Source: Balanoglossus misakiensis
Lineage: Eukaryota; Hemichordata
NCBI GenBank assembly: GCA_040954595.2
Contig: CM082586.2
Location: 6,572,001 to 6,636,000 of the forward strand
DNA length: 64,000 nucleotides
Reading direction: 5' to 3'
A program made the translations under genes and the position numbers. Positions within the stretch are counted from its first letter, which is position 1. Every line of letters starts with the position of its first letter. Positions 9,831 through 38,085 of this stretch are shown here, one piece after another. The notes under the pieces were generated by a model, which saw only the letters and a program-made list of their open reading frames with translations, had not been told where the DNA came from and did not search any database.

Positions 9831-11559
9831 GTATGCATGCATTTATGTATATAGTACAGTTGAGCTATTATGTTGACATAACTATTACGAGACACAGTCT
9901 CCTGCTTGGTTTTCATTTCCCAAATCACTTCTTGCATACCGAAACCAGACAGAAAATCGGAGCTTTAAATTATTTAACTTTATTTAACTTATATCTATTC
10001 AAACAACGGTCACAATAGATTGTAGAAAAAAATCAAGAAAAGTCAAGTATCAACTCCTTTTTAAGTCATGAAAAAATAATTTTAACAATTTACCACAGTT
10101 TCTAAAGGTGTTACTTTAAAACACTTTGAGAGTTCAGTGCTTTTGTGGCAGTTTTCCGTTATACATACAAATTTTCATTTAATGATAAGAATTTTCTTTG
10201 GTTTTTGGTTTGCATTGCATTCATTGCGACCACAGTCACAGTCAGCTAGTCCAAATGCATTGTTCTTTGAGAGAGAGAGGAAAAAAATTGCATGTCCCAG
10301 AAAGCGCACAGAACACCGGAAGAATACGTACAACAGAGAAGTTTGACTCCCGAAGAAGAAAAGTTCTAATTATTCCTGAATTTCTGAGTAGAATTTGAGT
10401 TGGTTATTCATCAAATGCGGAAAATTCTGGCACTCTCTGTGTGAGGGCGCTCTGGGGGCCCCTGAATTTCTTTAACATCTACTCTCTACCGAACCTGGTG
10501 CAAAGACCTGCGCTAAATTCCAGTGGTATAGTCGAAGTCGAACTCCGCATTACAAGCATCATTACACTTGCACGCATGCATTGCTAAGGCGTGTCACAGA
10601 CATAAAGATACAAAAACTAAAAATTTCTACAAACACACATGATCGGTTAAACGTCAAACACTGCACACATAGAAAATATCGCCTGGTTTGAGACTGGGAA
10701 TTGAGATGTCAGCGGTCGTCCGTCAAAGAAAACAAACTCAAGCAGATTAGCTCCAGCGACAAAAACACATCAAGTATACAGTCGGACTGGTATACAACGA
10801 ACAAGGTTTTTATAGTCGACAAAAATACGTTCTAAGAACCTATCCTCTCCACCCAGAGACACTCCCTTTAATATAAAACAACATTATTTTTGTGAGGTCA
10901 CGTACATGTATTAAGCACACATAAAGCGGTGAATAAATGCTAATATTGCGAGCACATTCTTTTGGGCGAAAAAATACCGGAAAAAAAACGCGCAGACGCG
11001 TTTGAAATAAACAGTTTTGTAAATACTTATCATTAAAGCGAATCACAAATATTCTTTGGTCATTATCTGCACTTTGCAAGTTTCTTATGTCCGAGGTACC
11101 TGCACGTGCTCTGACGTTTTACCCTCGGGTAATGGTTTAGCGCCCTCAGTTTAACTTTGAGCATTTGGGCATACTCTTTCGTTTACAAGTCATTGAGGCT
11201 ATATACAGCTTCTTTTCCATCTGGCAAGTCACGTGTTTTTTTAAAAGCTTTGATCAGACAGGAAATACTTTTATCTGTAAACTTGGCCATTAACTTTGAA
11301 ACTGTTTAAGTATTTACTTTGAGTCAACATTGCTAATCTGATTATGGAAAGCTATGGAATGCCTCATTATTTAGTATAGGCCCACATTCACTGGAGCGAC
11401 TGTGTATGGGCCCATAGACAGTACTGTCTATGATTGGCCTATATCTTCTCTTAAGTGTATTGAGGTATGTGTGCTTCATTGCTTCGAGTTTATCTTGATA
11501 AATAACTTTGAAATCGTGTTTCTTTCTTACTAACTGCCAAAGTGCAGAGTACGAAAAAC
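9831..11559. other. Intergenic / putative 3'UTR region of the SNAG zinc-finger gene
   Basis: No coding exon recognised. The part adjoining 11559 is presumably the 3'UTR of the minus-strand zinc-finger gene. The minus-strand ATTAAA near 10865 or AATAAA near 9974 could be its polyadenylation signal, and I cannot choose between them. A perfect 20-bp palindrome lies at 11413-11432. Confidence 0.4.
11405..11432. repeat. Overlapping perfect palindromes
   Basis: TATGGGCCCATA (11405-11416) overlaps a perfect 20-bp palindrome centred on AGTACT (11413-11432). Located in the putative 3'UTR of the minus-strand zinc-finger gene, so it could form a small mRNA hairpin. It could also be chance. Confidence 0.6.
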
Positions 11560-26540
<14,981 letters not shown>

Positions 26541-29500
26541 GGCGACGGTCAACAGGTGGTTGTTGCAACACAGTCTCTCTGTACACAAACGACGACCGGT
26601 TCTGCGGCGCGGAGGCAATGACTATATGTGCGATGACAGGCCCCCGTAAAGACTACAGCTTGTAACGACAGGCTCGGAGCTCCGTCCCCACGGGCAGGTA
26701 CTAAAGCCTGTAGAGAAGAAAGCGATAGAACACACAACTATTAACAACACATGATGTAACACGCGTGAAGATTTTTTTATGATCTTGACAGGAGCACTAA
26801 GCAGCCCTAATTTACTCACATCGGTCGTGTGACTCGAAGCATATCCGGAATAAAAAAAAATGAAACATCGAATGCATGTACACTTCCCCGTACTTCCCTC
26901 TACTATTACACTCTCCTCGGTCTGTCTCTCTCGCGCATAAAATTACCATACGTCTTATTGTAGGTAAAACTAACGACCGAAAACCTGCTAAGGAATGCGC
27001 GTTAGTTATGCAGAGCGGGTACACAACGTAACAAGGGGGAACGGCCGGCTGCTCGGGCTGGGTGCATCTCCCGCCGTGGTTTCAAAGACCCGAAGAATCA
27101 CCCCCAAATTTCCCCCGCTCACACTCTCTAAGAAGATCTCGCCCCTACCTAAATCTTGTCAGTCGACACGAAGGTACAACCAAGTCAGTCGCTCGGTCAC
27201 TGAAACGTCCTACTACGTGATCGAGCTAACCGAACCGATGACGACAAAGTCTACTGCCTTTACTTTCTTTTTTGGTTTCTTCTCTCATTCAGACGAGCAC
27301 GCATGTTACGTATCCCTGTAATTATACTTCTTTTTCATTGCTTCCAAAATACCGATCGAATTAGCCAAATGTTTGACAAAGGCGATTCCATTTGACCCAG
27401 GGAGCGGCAACACTGTCTCCGGAGGGACGCGGTTTTACATAGGCGTTGCTCAGAGAGCGTCCTCTTCGAAAGGAAAACCCTTTTAGTTTCCTGTGTCTGA
27501 ATGGAATAAACTCAAAAATGTTCAGTTGACACGGCTGTATCCAAAATTAAAACTACCGCGATGGGACGAATTTTCTCAGCCTTTTTCTCACCCCTACATC
27601 AAAGATGAAACAAATTTCATCAATCGACTTAAAAGATATACCACAGTATGTTTTAGGACGAATGAAACTTCTGCTTCGAGACATTGAGCTTCAACTTGAT
27701 CAATAAACAAACGCCTGAAATGAAGAACGAAACTTTACCGTCCCTAACAAAAGCTATATGGTTTGCGTACTCCTTTCGATTTTTCAGGGATTAGTGATTT
27801 TACCCAGTCGAATCGATTATAGTTGGGTTTGTCTTCAAAAATATATGAAACAAGGGCGTTGGGCGGTCACAGAAATAATGCATGTGTCATCCTGGCATAA
27901 GAAAGACACGATCCCCGCCCATAACAGGGAAAGGGGGATTTTGGCGTTATGTCCAAACTCGAATGCTTGACATCCCTTCATTGAGTGAATAGATGCAATA
28001 ATTAGCGTTGCTTCTATCACCTATGCATTGAATTACATATGGATGTGCTATGCACATTCCGTCAACTGGCTGCATCGACAAGTTTCCAAGAAAACAATGC
28101 ATAATGTCGTAATAGGATTGAAGGGTGTGAATCGGGGGGAATGGATTCTGTTCTATTGTTGGCCTGCCTTCGTATCGAACTTTCTTTTCACTTATCCTTC
28201 GCTATTAAAGACTCGCGGGGTTTAATCCTCGTCGGGGTTTTTTATCCGGATGAGACAGGAGAGGAGGCCCGGCTACACCGGTAATTGTTCGCACAGAATG
28301 TGAGACAGCGATGTGTCCCGGTGATCCGGGCCCCGAAAACGAACGACCGGGGCTAATGAGACAAGCGACCGCTATCTTCCAACGGATTACCCGCAGTGTC
28401 CGCCGGTCGTTTCATTTTAACCTTCGAGTCGTTTGTTATTTTCGCTCAGTCATTCGCGCTCACTGGATTGATTCGTTGCCCGTGGACACGTTCTGAAAAG
28501 CCTATATTATATTAGACCTAAAGACTGACAAAACCTGTCCACCCATATTGTGTCGGAGTTGTACGTCCGTTTCACGTGCCTCCGCTTCTCGATTCTTTGA
28601 ACCATGTTCCATATTGTCAATCAAATTATGAAACGTTTGTCGCCGTGGGACAAGATTAGCCACCCAACTGTGCCCTATTTACAAAGTTTGTTTTTGTGTG
28701 TGTGTAGCTTTCTTTCGCTCTCACTTTCAGCTCAAGTAGGGCTCTCCCAAATTGTTTCATTTTCTTACAGATTCGGACACGTTTTTACAGCGCGACCGAT
28801 TGATGTATATACGTTATGGAACGGTTCAAGTTGATTTAATTATACGAGGGCGTTAATTTGATTTCAGGTATGTGGTGACACAATCAATCGTGATACGCCT
28901 TCGGTTGGATGCAGTGAGTGGAATTAAAACCACTGAGACGACAACGTAATAGGGTATTTGATCCCTATTATCTGACGGGAGAAAAAAAACGGAGACCCTC
29001 TTCACTTGGTACGTATACTTCGTCCGGATCCCCTTGCCAACATCGCCCATTGTATCGCGGCCCCGCCGCTATAGCGATGGGCAGTGGGCCAAAATCAATA
29101 AAACAAAAAACACTGCATCTCGCTTTCATCACGTGTACAATACAGAATTTGAGTCCACCCTGCCAATGTGTTTCTCCTCTCGTGTGAATTGCCTCGGCCA
29201 TAGATATGCAAACGAGAATCGATCGGTTCCAGCAGAAGAAACAAGGCATCTCATTAAGTGGCGCAGCCTATGAAAGCACACGAAACTCAGTTGTGTAATA
29301 ATCCTACAACATGCTCTATTATGGCCAAACTCAATGCCATGTATTGCACCATCCGAAAAAAAATCGATGAAAATTACCCGCTGACACTTTTATTTTCCCT
29401 TTATATATTTTATCACGTCCACCTCAAAATGCCAACTTTCCTTCCGTGTCTAAGTATTTCTCGAAACAAACAAGCGACTTGAAATCAAACGGCAGATGCT

Positions 29501-32500
29501 TAGAAATTCCACAGCGCTTACTCAGAGACGAGACTTCGCTTCCACCTGCGCTCTTGCGGTTAAGATCTCTTAAGTGAGAATTTTTGACGAGCTGACGTTG
29601 ACACTGACGGATCGAAATGTTATTGTCCTCCCCGGATACACTTGCCCGCAACCCTCGGTCAATAAACTTGAACAACAATTACCAGTTGTACGCCTCGCTA
29701 CCGCGATTGAGAACGTCATTTTTTTCTGGAGTTTCGGTTTGGCGCCAATTACCTTATATGGCGGCAACAAAGAGAAACAAAACGAAACATATGAAATGTA
29801 AAAGATTCTTTGAAGCTTTGCCGGAGCGCTGTCTTTTTTCTCTCTTTAAGTTGCGGTCCGGCGAGAATAGAGAGGTATGCCGTCTTTAAGAGGGCAGTTA
29901 AGCGCCGGTGGTTCGGCTCGCCGGAACATTTAGGCACATTCCGGCGAACAATGTGCATTGTGCCGGCACCTCTCTCAAGATGATACGCCGAAAGGTAAAA
30001 TTTATGTTCAGTTACAAGGCCAGCAATGCCTGAATCATCGGACGAGTTGCATTGGATCCCGACTGACAATATGGACGCCGTAAAAGTCGGTCCGTAAAGC
30101 GGTTCTTTATAGCTCCCACGGCCCCCATTTCCAACGTCCGTCGTAAAATATGAAATTAAAGATTGGGGATCGAAATTGGCCGGATTATCGATTGGTGTCC
30201 GAAATTCTGGCACGGTTCGCCAAATCGATAATCGCATTATCTTGCCTTTATATTATCGTGCTTTTATATCCCAATGCGTTTCTGCATGTACAGACATAAA
30301 ACCACTCTTATACAGGTCGCTGTTTGCGACACTCGGACCTCGAGAAGTGATGAAACGGCGATGCGTGGCCGTTCTCACTGGGCAAAATTCACTGTTCGAG
30401 CATTTCTCAAACGAATAACAGAAAACATCGGCGTCAGAATTATCACCGTGTCTCGCGGCGCGACCACTTATACTGAAATTCTCGTTCGATAGTGCAGTGT
30501 TCAAAAAGTACCAAACAGTGCTCCATTTGTAGAAGGACACATTCAGACATTTGCCAAAAAAATATTTCCACTCTATTAAGTGATTGTCACTGTGAACCAT
30601 CTTCATCTACAACACAACTGGCCATCGTAGTGGCGGGAACGCTTCACACGTAATATTAAACGGTTCCTAGAGAATGGACAATTTAATGGGGGTGGCAGAG
30701 AAGCGTTTGCTCCTCGTTGTGAAAATTAACTTAATTGTCGGTGAGAGGGAGGGCCCGGGGAGAGAGACAGGACACTCATGATGACCATTTGGACCATTTC
30801 TCATCAACTTAAATACCACAAACGTCACAAATAAGACTCGTTTAGCAGAAAATATCAGACGCGACGACGAACAGTTTACAAACAAAGGCAGAAGGAGAAT
30901 CTTATATGTTGCAAATACCACTCATGGATAACTGGTGTGAACCTGAGACGCGTTTTCTCTGATTTTAACTTCACGGGATTTAAAACTTACAACTGTTGAC
31001 ATTTTCACGTTATCCTTCCATTGTCTTTACAAAAGAAATAAATTGAAACGATCTTCCCTGTGAATTTAGCCGGGTGTGACGATATTTTCCCGCTTATCCC
31101 AATGATCTCGAACGTTTATTCACGGCGAGCGGATGGTCACTTAAAATGCATATTGGACACTATTTGCCGTTTGAAATTATCACTTTCGCTGCTACGTGCC
31201 AAAACATACTAAAATTATCCCAACTCATATCTGCCTGGTTACGTCATTATCGCTTCCAAAGAAATTTGGCAGTAATTATCGCAGCAGCGGGTCTTAACCG
31301 ACTGCTTACAAGGGAGGGTCGAAAATCTGACGCGAGAAGATGCGATCGTTCGGTACGGTCTTGGTATAGTGTCATCGCGCGGACTTCCCATGTTATTTTT
31401 ACGCGTGATTTATTTTATTGTGAGTTAAGTTCAAAAATTGCAACCGGGGCAAACAGCCTACAGGGAGACACGGAGACACACACACAATCATTACATACAT
31501 TGTCCAACACGAGTTAACGTAAATTCTAATTCCAACTGTAAGAACATGGATTCCCGCTCAACGCCCGGGAATACACGTATATGGTTCAAAAATCATATAC
31601 TTGGTCGCCAATTGGCCGGTGTATGGTCGTTTTACGAATTATAGACGGAAATGGCAAAATAACTGAAGAGATTAGGCCAACTCTGGTGATCAAAACTGTC
31701 TGGTGTAATATCTGAGAACAGCTCTTAAGTCTCGTGCCGAAGACAGACTGAGCTGCGGGAAACAAACAAATTAATATACGGTCACCTACTTGAGGAACCA
31801 CTCTCACTCTCAGTGTACGAACGGTCAGTCAGTCAGGCTCGTGTATCGGTCGGTCCCGGCGGCCACGCTGTGTTCTCGCCCCGGTCTCTGTGTCTCGGTC
31901 ACTTCGCTGGAGTAGTACTCGCTTGTCAGAACTGGAAACCCCCGCAGACAGAGTGAGATGTGTAATACGCGTCTATATGTGCCGCGAATTGGGGAAGGGT
32001 GTGAATGAACTGGCTGGGGTGGCCTGGCCCGTGTTTAGCGCCGCATCAATAAGAAGCCGGGGCGAATTACGTGTATGAGTCAAACCACCTTTCGACCAAT
32101 GGCCGGCCTCCGATGTGAAAGTCCAGCTGTTCGCACAGCCATTGGGACAGGCTGTAACTTTTGTCGTCCTGCATTCGTAATTAAGCCTTACATTTTATTG
32201 TGCGCTCCTTTGTTTTCAGGATAGGCCCATTTCAATGGGCTAAAATAAACGCTGCCGTGTAATAATTAGCGAGTCGAGAAAAACAGGCAGCCGAGACTGC
32301 CTTGCCCTGCCTGTTGGCGCGCGAACGATAATACCAAAAAGGGAGAAAAGTAAACAGTATAAATCGTTGTAAGAGAAACAGTACGGGTTATTATTTGGTT
32401 TCATGTACCACTTTGCACTCTTACATTTCAGTTTCACCAAATGTCGATTTGATTATACAAAATTCGGTTTTTATTTGACGTCTTTTCTTCAGTGCGTCTC

Positions 32501-33430
32501 CACTGTGTACATATGGGTTTTGGCCGTTAATGGTGTGACAATGTACCACTCCGGGAGCGACGGGCGTTCCTCATCACGATCGGATTTGAAGTATAGCGGT
32601 TTTATCCGCGATCGAAACATCACATACAAGCGAAGATTTAGCATGATCATGGGGCGTATGGCGATTTATTTGTACGTCCATGGGACGATCACAAACAAAC
32701 GATGATTGGGGGGGAAACGATCAACTAATTCCATCAACGCGTTTCTTTGGAGAATCAATTTCTGCCCGGCTACTGCCGTCGCGGCTTTTATTGAAGAAAT
32801 TCAGAAGTTACTCAAAATGGAAGTGGGGAAACCAGCAAGCCAGTTGGGGCGGATAAAGGGTCTTGGGGTGTTACGTAACGACACACGAGAAATGGCTTCT
32901 TCGCAGGTGTGAACGTGAAAGAGCTTCTTTGTTGCATACGAGTCGAGCATTATCAGATCAGTTTTTGCTCAAGTGAAGTACAGCAACGAGTGGGCGCGCA
33001 GTCTACAGCAGACTGTAACTGACAATATGTCCACTGGGCGAGTGGACGAGACAAAGGCGCAAGACAATTCCCGCCGCGGAAGTGTTATTTCGGTTGGGGA
33101 ACCAGTACAGTTATTTTTCCGCCAATTGATCAGCGTGTAACGACAGTGTCTGGAACAGTCTGCCGGCGAACCAAAAAGATAGAAGACTGCACGTTAAATC
33201 TACATGTATACGTCAGGTCTGTAGAGTGCCCCACAGACTTGTGTCACGCAGACGGACTGTGGTCACGCGTCAGCGTTTACTGGAAGCAACTGTCCACGTG
33301 ATCTTTACAAGAAAAGAAGGGCTGTGTTAAATGAATAGACGAGTGACACATACACGAATGTTTCTCTTCCCAAAACTAACAATATCTCGCACTGAAATTA
33401 TCGAATGGTCGCACATAAAATGGATTGTGA
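26541..33430. other. Gene-free 5' flank of the SNAG zinc-finger gene
   Basis: No protein-coding exon with family resemblance or long frame was found on either strand. The 5'UTR and promoter of the SNAG gene should lie in roughly 26541-27000. Sequence is mixed-composition with moderate CpG, typical of unique intergenic DNA. A pair of inverted ATCGAT sites occurs near 30184-30235. Confidence 0.45.
30182..30237. promoter_or_regulatory. Inverted pair of ATTATCGAT sites
   Basis: GATTATCGATTGG near 30182 is mirrored by CCAAATCGATAATCGC near 30220. Each core ATCGAT is a Cut/Onecut-type binding sequence. Regulatory role is inferred only from motif and spacing. Confidence 0.3.
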
Positions 33431-33439
33431 ATAAATCTT

Positions 33440-33441
33440 TC

Positions 33442-33478
<37 letters not shown>

Positions 33479-33551
33479 GTATGTATGTATGTATGTATGT
33501 ATGTATGTATGTATGTATGTATGTATGTATGTATGTATGTATGTATGTATA

Positions 33552-33590
<39 letters not shown>

Positions 33591-33757
33591 ATGTATGTAT
33601 GTATGTATGTATGTATGTATGTATGTATGTATGTATGTATGTATGTATGTATGTATGTATGTATGTATGTATGTATGTATGTATCTATGTATGTATCTAT
33701 ATATGTATGTATGTATGTATGTATCTATGTATGTATCTATGTATCTATATGTTATGT
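33440..33757. repeat. Compound (CTGT)n/(ATGT)n/(ATCT)n microsatellite
   Basis: Alternating blocks: CTGT (33440-33475), ATGT (33476-33548), CTGT (33553-33590), ATGT (33591-33680), then mixed ATCT/ATGT to 33757. Generates long artefactual frames on both strands. Confidence 0.95.
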
Positions 33758-36490
33758 TCAAAGTACTTAGAATGTAGATGCAACCGGAAACTCCTCCATG
33801 TGTGATTCAAGCGAGGGTGTCTTTGCCCTGATGTAACTATGGTGGCGGACATCCTGACGAGCGGCCTTCGACGCGGAGTGAAATATTTCGACGTGTTCGT
33901 CCCGTTGCGTGGACGGAAATTAACAAACAACGTTCACGTCACCTTCCCTTTGAAAACGACGAGACGAGGCCAGGTGCTCCGTGAAAGAAACCGTGGAATG
34001 CATCGTTAACCATGGCTGAAGAAAGGAAATACCCCACATACGCGCGAGTAACACTTCGCCGGCAAAACAGGGGACGGAATCTCGCTCTTTTACTTATTTA
34101 TATTTTTAAAAAAGATGGACATAATAATAAAATAATTTCCGGTAACTTTTGTCTGCTATACTGGCAAATTATGTTCGGATGTTCGTATCATTTGTAACAA
34201 TTGAAAATAGCAAGCTTGACCACTGATCGTTTTCTCCACTCTATGATATAAGCATGCATGCTCGGTATTTTATTTCTACCAAGTGCGTTTCCAGACGCAA
34301 AGTGGTGTTATCCGATGAATTACTTTGGATCAGATAACTAAAGGTCTTTAATTAACATCTGAATGCACAGCGGTGTTTCGGAGAATAAATAAAACATTAA
34401 ATTCAACGGGAAATGCTATTGTGGCTTTCCTAATGAAACGACAGAATGACAATTATAAACTGTAAAACACGAGACCGACAAAAATGGATATGCATACGAT
34501 GAAATAAGCTCTTCGCCCTGTGATTATCATTTTAATTGGCGCTAAAATTTAGCATGTGGAAGCAGGAACAGAATCAGAAATCCGTTTCTAATAGGAATTT
34601 TCGGTTTTGTGAGAAATTTGCGTATCAAGTTCGCAGGAAAAGCGTGTTCAGTAAAAAACTAAAAATCGGTGTATCGCAGGTGCTTCGTTGCATTGTTTGC
34701 AGATTGGTCAGTTCTGGTCTTTGGACAAACCTCCGCCGGCGAAGATGTCAACACGCCACTTTCACCCCATTGTCCGTCGGCAAACACTTCTCGTATATTC
34801 GCATATACTGGTACGGTTAAGAAGTATCGCGGCGCACAACTACATGCACGGGTGTGGCCAGTCAGTGCACGAATGGCGAGAAGACACGATAGAAGATGGT
34901 CGGTGGTGGGTGGAGGGGGATCTCCTGCAGCAAAATTCGCCAAAGGCAAATTTCGTAACGCTATTAATTTGATATTATTCTTCAAATTGGCAGGGATGTA
35001 CTTAAAATTACCTCAGTGCTGACCTGGCTCATTACTCCATTGATAGCTTCTGCCTTGGGGCAGCCCGCCAATTAATGGACAGTTGTCATATTACCATAAC
35101 CGACCCTGTGTACATTTCGCCATTAAAAATAAAAGGATTGAATTCGCCATACAAAATATATAACTGTACAAACAACATCCATGAATAGAAAAAACACTGG
35201 AGATAAAGAGTCCTTTCGATTCGAAATAAAAGTAGACATTTGTAAGATTTTTTTCCTGTCGGTGAATTATATATCGCTTTCTTATGGTAATTATAAATTA
35301 AGATTTTTTTCAGTCGGTGTACTTCATAAGACATCGAAAGGAAAAGGCGAGTGTGTGTGTACATCTTTGTCTAATTAACTGTCGTGCAGTCAGCGGCCAG
35401 TTCACAATTTAGCCACGTATATTAAGAACTGCGCTGTGTACATAATGACCATCGATCGGCGTATGTCTACATGGAGTGGTCAATTTCGCGTTACGTAACG
35501 GTTTGTCGAGAAACAACTGAAATATACAATTTTCATTACATCTGAAGGTCCCACCTATAGCTCGTACATATGCAGTATGGTGTATACAACATCTGCTATC
35601 CGACAATAAAAAAAAATATTGCGCTGCTTTTACATCACAAAGAAATTGTCATTTTTCAATGAATTGACGTTATAAGCACTTAAATTACTCTGGCCGTAAG
35701 GGGTACGGCGGTCAGTGTATTCTATTCTGTTTTTTTCTCGCCTTTCGCCGAAATAATAGACGTGTCTTGTTTGAGATTGCCCCGTGTGTTTGATTTCAAC
35801 TGGACTGTTTGTATTGCACGATATAAAGATCAAATAGCGGGCGGAATTCGCCAAACAAACTGTGCGAGCGGTGTTTTGTTGATAAAATTAGTGAGGTTGC
35901 CACCGCCGGGAGGACCACTTGCCTGCCTATGTATTAAACGTTATAGAAAACGCCGTGGTAACCTCACGACTCACGAACCCATAACTAAGTTTAAACTAAC
36001 TACAACGCTTTTGTTCACACTAAGGAAAACATAACCAGATAATATGAAAGATCTGAGACTGCAGAACCTCAAAATTGTCCGTTGTGACGTCACTTTCCAA
36101 GTGCTCACTGACAAGACCCGATCGGACTGTAGAGAATTTGACTGGTTGGGGTTCACTGACCCCCTTTGCAAAAAGGTGGGGGTATGTAGACCTTGAACGT
36201 AAATCAAATCTTCCTTTGAACTTGACAGAAAGTCAAAGGCAACAGCGACAAGTGGGCAGTGGTTTCTATTGATGCATATTCCGAGAAAGACCCATTTATC
36301 TTCAAAATGGGGCCCGACGGTCGCAACAACTGCGGCGGATGATTAATCACAACATGGCCTGTGAATCATTCAAAATTGTTTGGTTGTAATTTAAAATAAA
36401 CTGTATGTAATGTTTTGAAAATTCTTTTCTGTATTTAAGCAATCAAAACACATGTTAATTCACATGGAGTAAATTTGATATGTTCTAATA
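33758..36490. other. Gene-free intergenic segment
   Basis: No supported gene. A 61-codon frame starting MAEERKYPTYARV at 34012 has a good start context (AACCATGGCT) but no recognisable family and runs into AT-rich sequence. It was not annotated. A homeodomain-like CAATTAATGG lies near 35070. Confidence 0.45.
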
Positions 36491-36493
36491 CTG

Positions 36494-36567
36494 AGATGAT
36501 GATGATGGTGGTGATGATGATGATGATGACGACGACGACGACGACGACGATGATGATGATGATGATG
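36494..36567. repeat. (GAT)n/(GAC)n trinucleotide repeat
   Basis: GAT, GGT, GAT, GAC and GAT units in blocks. Produces a poly-serine frame on the minus strand that is not a gene. Confidence 0.9.
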
Positions 36568-37776
36568 ACTGTTTGGCGGGGAATCCTTGGAAAGTTAGAC
36601 CATCCGGTAAAAAAGTGACAAACAGAAAGGAAGCGGTCTCCCGGGGAAAGGGCGTGGGGCGCGGTCCCCTGTTGTCATTGGTTACCGAAAGCACAATTCA
36701 ACTGATAACATAACTGTTGCATGAGATTGCGATGTGATCAGATGACACTCAATACAAACAGTCAATTAATGTTGCGTCGATCAAGTTGATCAACGCGTCC
36801 CAGCTGATTCGGTGTCACTCATGGGACATGTTATGTACATCACTTACATCCATCAAATGCAATCACAAGACACATAGCCTCGAATATGAAATTAAACAAT
36901 CATTTTAATGGAATGAGCACCATCTCCCTTTGTCGGTGCGTTCTCACGTGTGTCGATCCCTTCATTGATTGCTCCGTTTGATTGCGTACTTTCTTTGTTT
37001 TTAAACTAATTTAGTTGATGGTTCGTTGGCAAGGACGGTAGGACATGATCAGACGAGATAATTAAAATACGATATTGTTGTGAAGTTCAAAGTTTGTAGT
37101 TGTTACACTTTTAATTGTTCGCAATAGATGCAAATTCTTCATTAACGCCACGCGTTTGCGCATTCAAAAGACCAGATAACTTTTCCCACCTACACATGCG
37201 CATATAAAAAAGTCCATACGTCGCTGACCACATTGTCTATTCTCACCGGAGAACCTATGTTAAAGGCCCATATTTCTAAAATGGACAATAGAAGTTTTGT
37301 CTGTCACGGAATTGTTTTTTTTTTGGGGGGGGGGACAAAGGGTCGGCTGGGAATAACATGAACAATACGCAGTTGGCTTATAAGTTATCAGAAGAAACTA
37401 AACGGATCAAAATAATGTCAGAAGTGAAATACGTTGTCTCTGTTTTGTTTTGTTTGGGGAAATAGACCGTTACTTATTGGTGTCCGTGTAGCTGCGACTG
37501 ACAAATTGTCATTGTCAACGTAGACAGGCCGCACATCAATCGAAACCCGTTCACCGATTCTTAGAATACAAACCAGCTAGTTTGGCCATGGCCCGGGGCT
37601 GTTGGGTTTTTGTGACTGTCTGCGAGCACGTTCACAATGCCCTCCGTTTTCTCGGGGCCCGCCTACAACATGGTCTTGATAATGGCAAAAACGTCACATA
37701 AATGGATGCAAATGGAGGTCTTCTGTGCATGTGCCTCTGAGTAAGACATGGACGGGTTTAGACAGATGGTTATTCC
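36568..37776. other. Gene-free intergenic segment
   Basis: Unique sequence, TAAT-containing in places (for example CAATTAATG near 36764), with a T/G homopolymer junction at 37315-37333. No coding signal recognised. Confidence 0.45.
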
Positions 37777-38085
37777 AACCCTCTCTCTTCCCCCCCCCCC
37801 TCTCTCTCTCTCTCTCTAACTCCCTCTCTCTCTCTTTCTCTCTACCTCCCATCTCTCTCCGTCCTCCCCCTCTCTTTTTCTTCCCCCCCTCTCTCTCTCA
37901 CTCTCTCTCTTCCCCCTCTCTCCCCCTTGTCCCTCTCTCTTTCCCCCACCTCTCTCTTTTTCACCCCCTCTCTAAATCTCTCCCCCTCTCTTTCCCCCCT
38001 CTATCTCTTTTCTCCCCCTCTCCTTTTCTCTCTGCCCCTCTCTCTCCCCGTCCCCTCCTCTCCGCCTTCCCCACCTCTACCTCTA
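37777..38085. repeat. Polypyrimidine (CT/CCCT) low-complexity tract
   Basis: Roughly 300 bases almost entirely C and T on the plus strand, mixing CTCTCT runs and C-runs. Mirror-repeat-rich polypurine/polypyrimidine DNA of this kind can adopt triplex structure. The long serine/leucine/proline frames across it are artefacts. Confidence 0.9.

Noticed and set aside
9441-10018. Long MYVC / HTYI repeat frames on both strands
   Set aside because: They are translations of the GTAT microsatellite; the same occurs at 4132-4395, 33327-33805, 48088-48597 and 49997-50596.
26541-26618. In-frame upstream ATG at 26618 extending the SNAG exon by 26 codons
   Set aside because: A SNAG motif works only at the extreme N-terminus; the added residues (PPRRRTGRRLC...) look like translated 5'UTR.
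34012-34197. MAEERKYPTYARV frame with good start context
   Set aside because: Only 61 codons, runs into AT-rich sequence, no family recognised and no convincing donor site.
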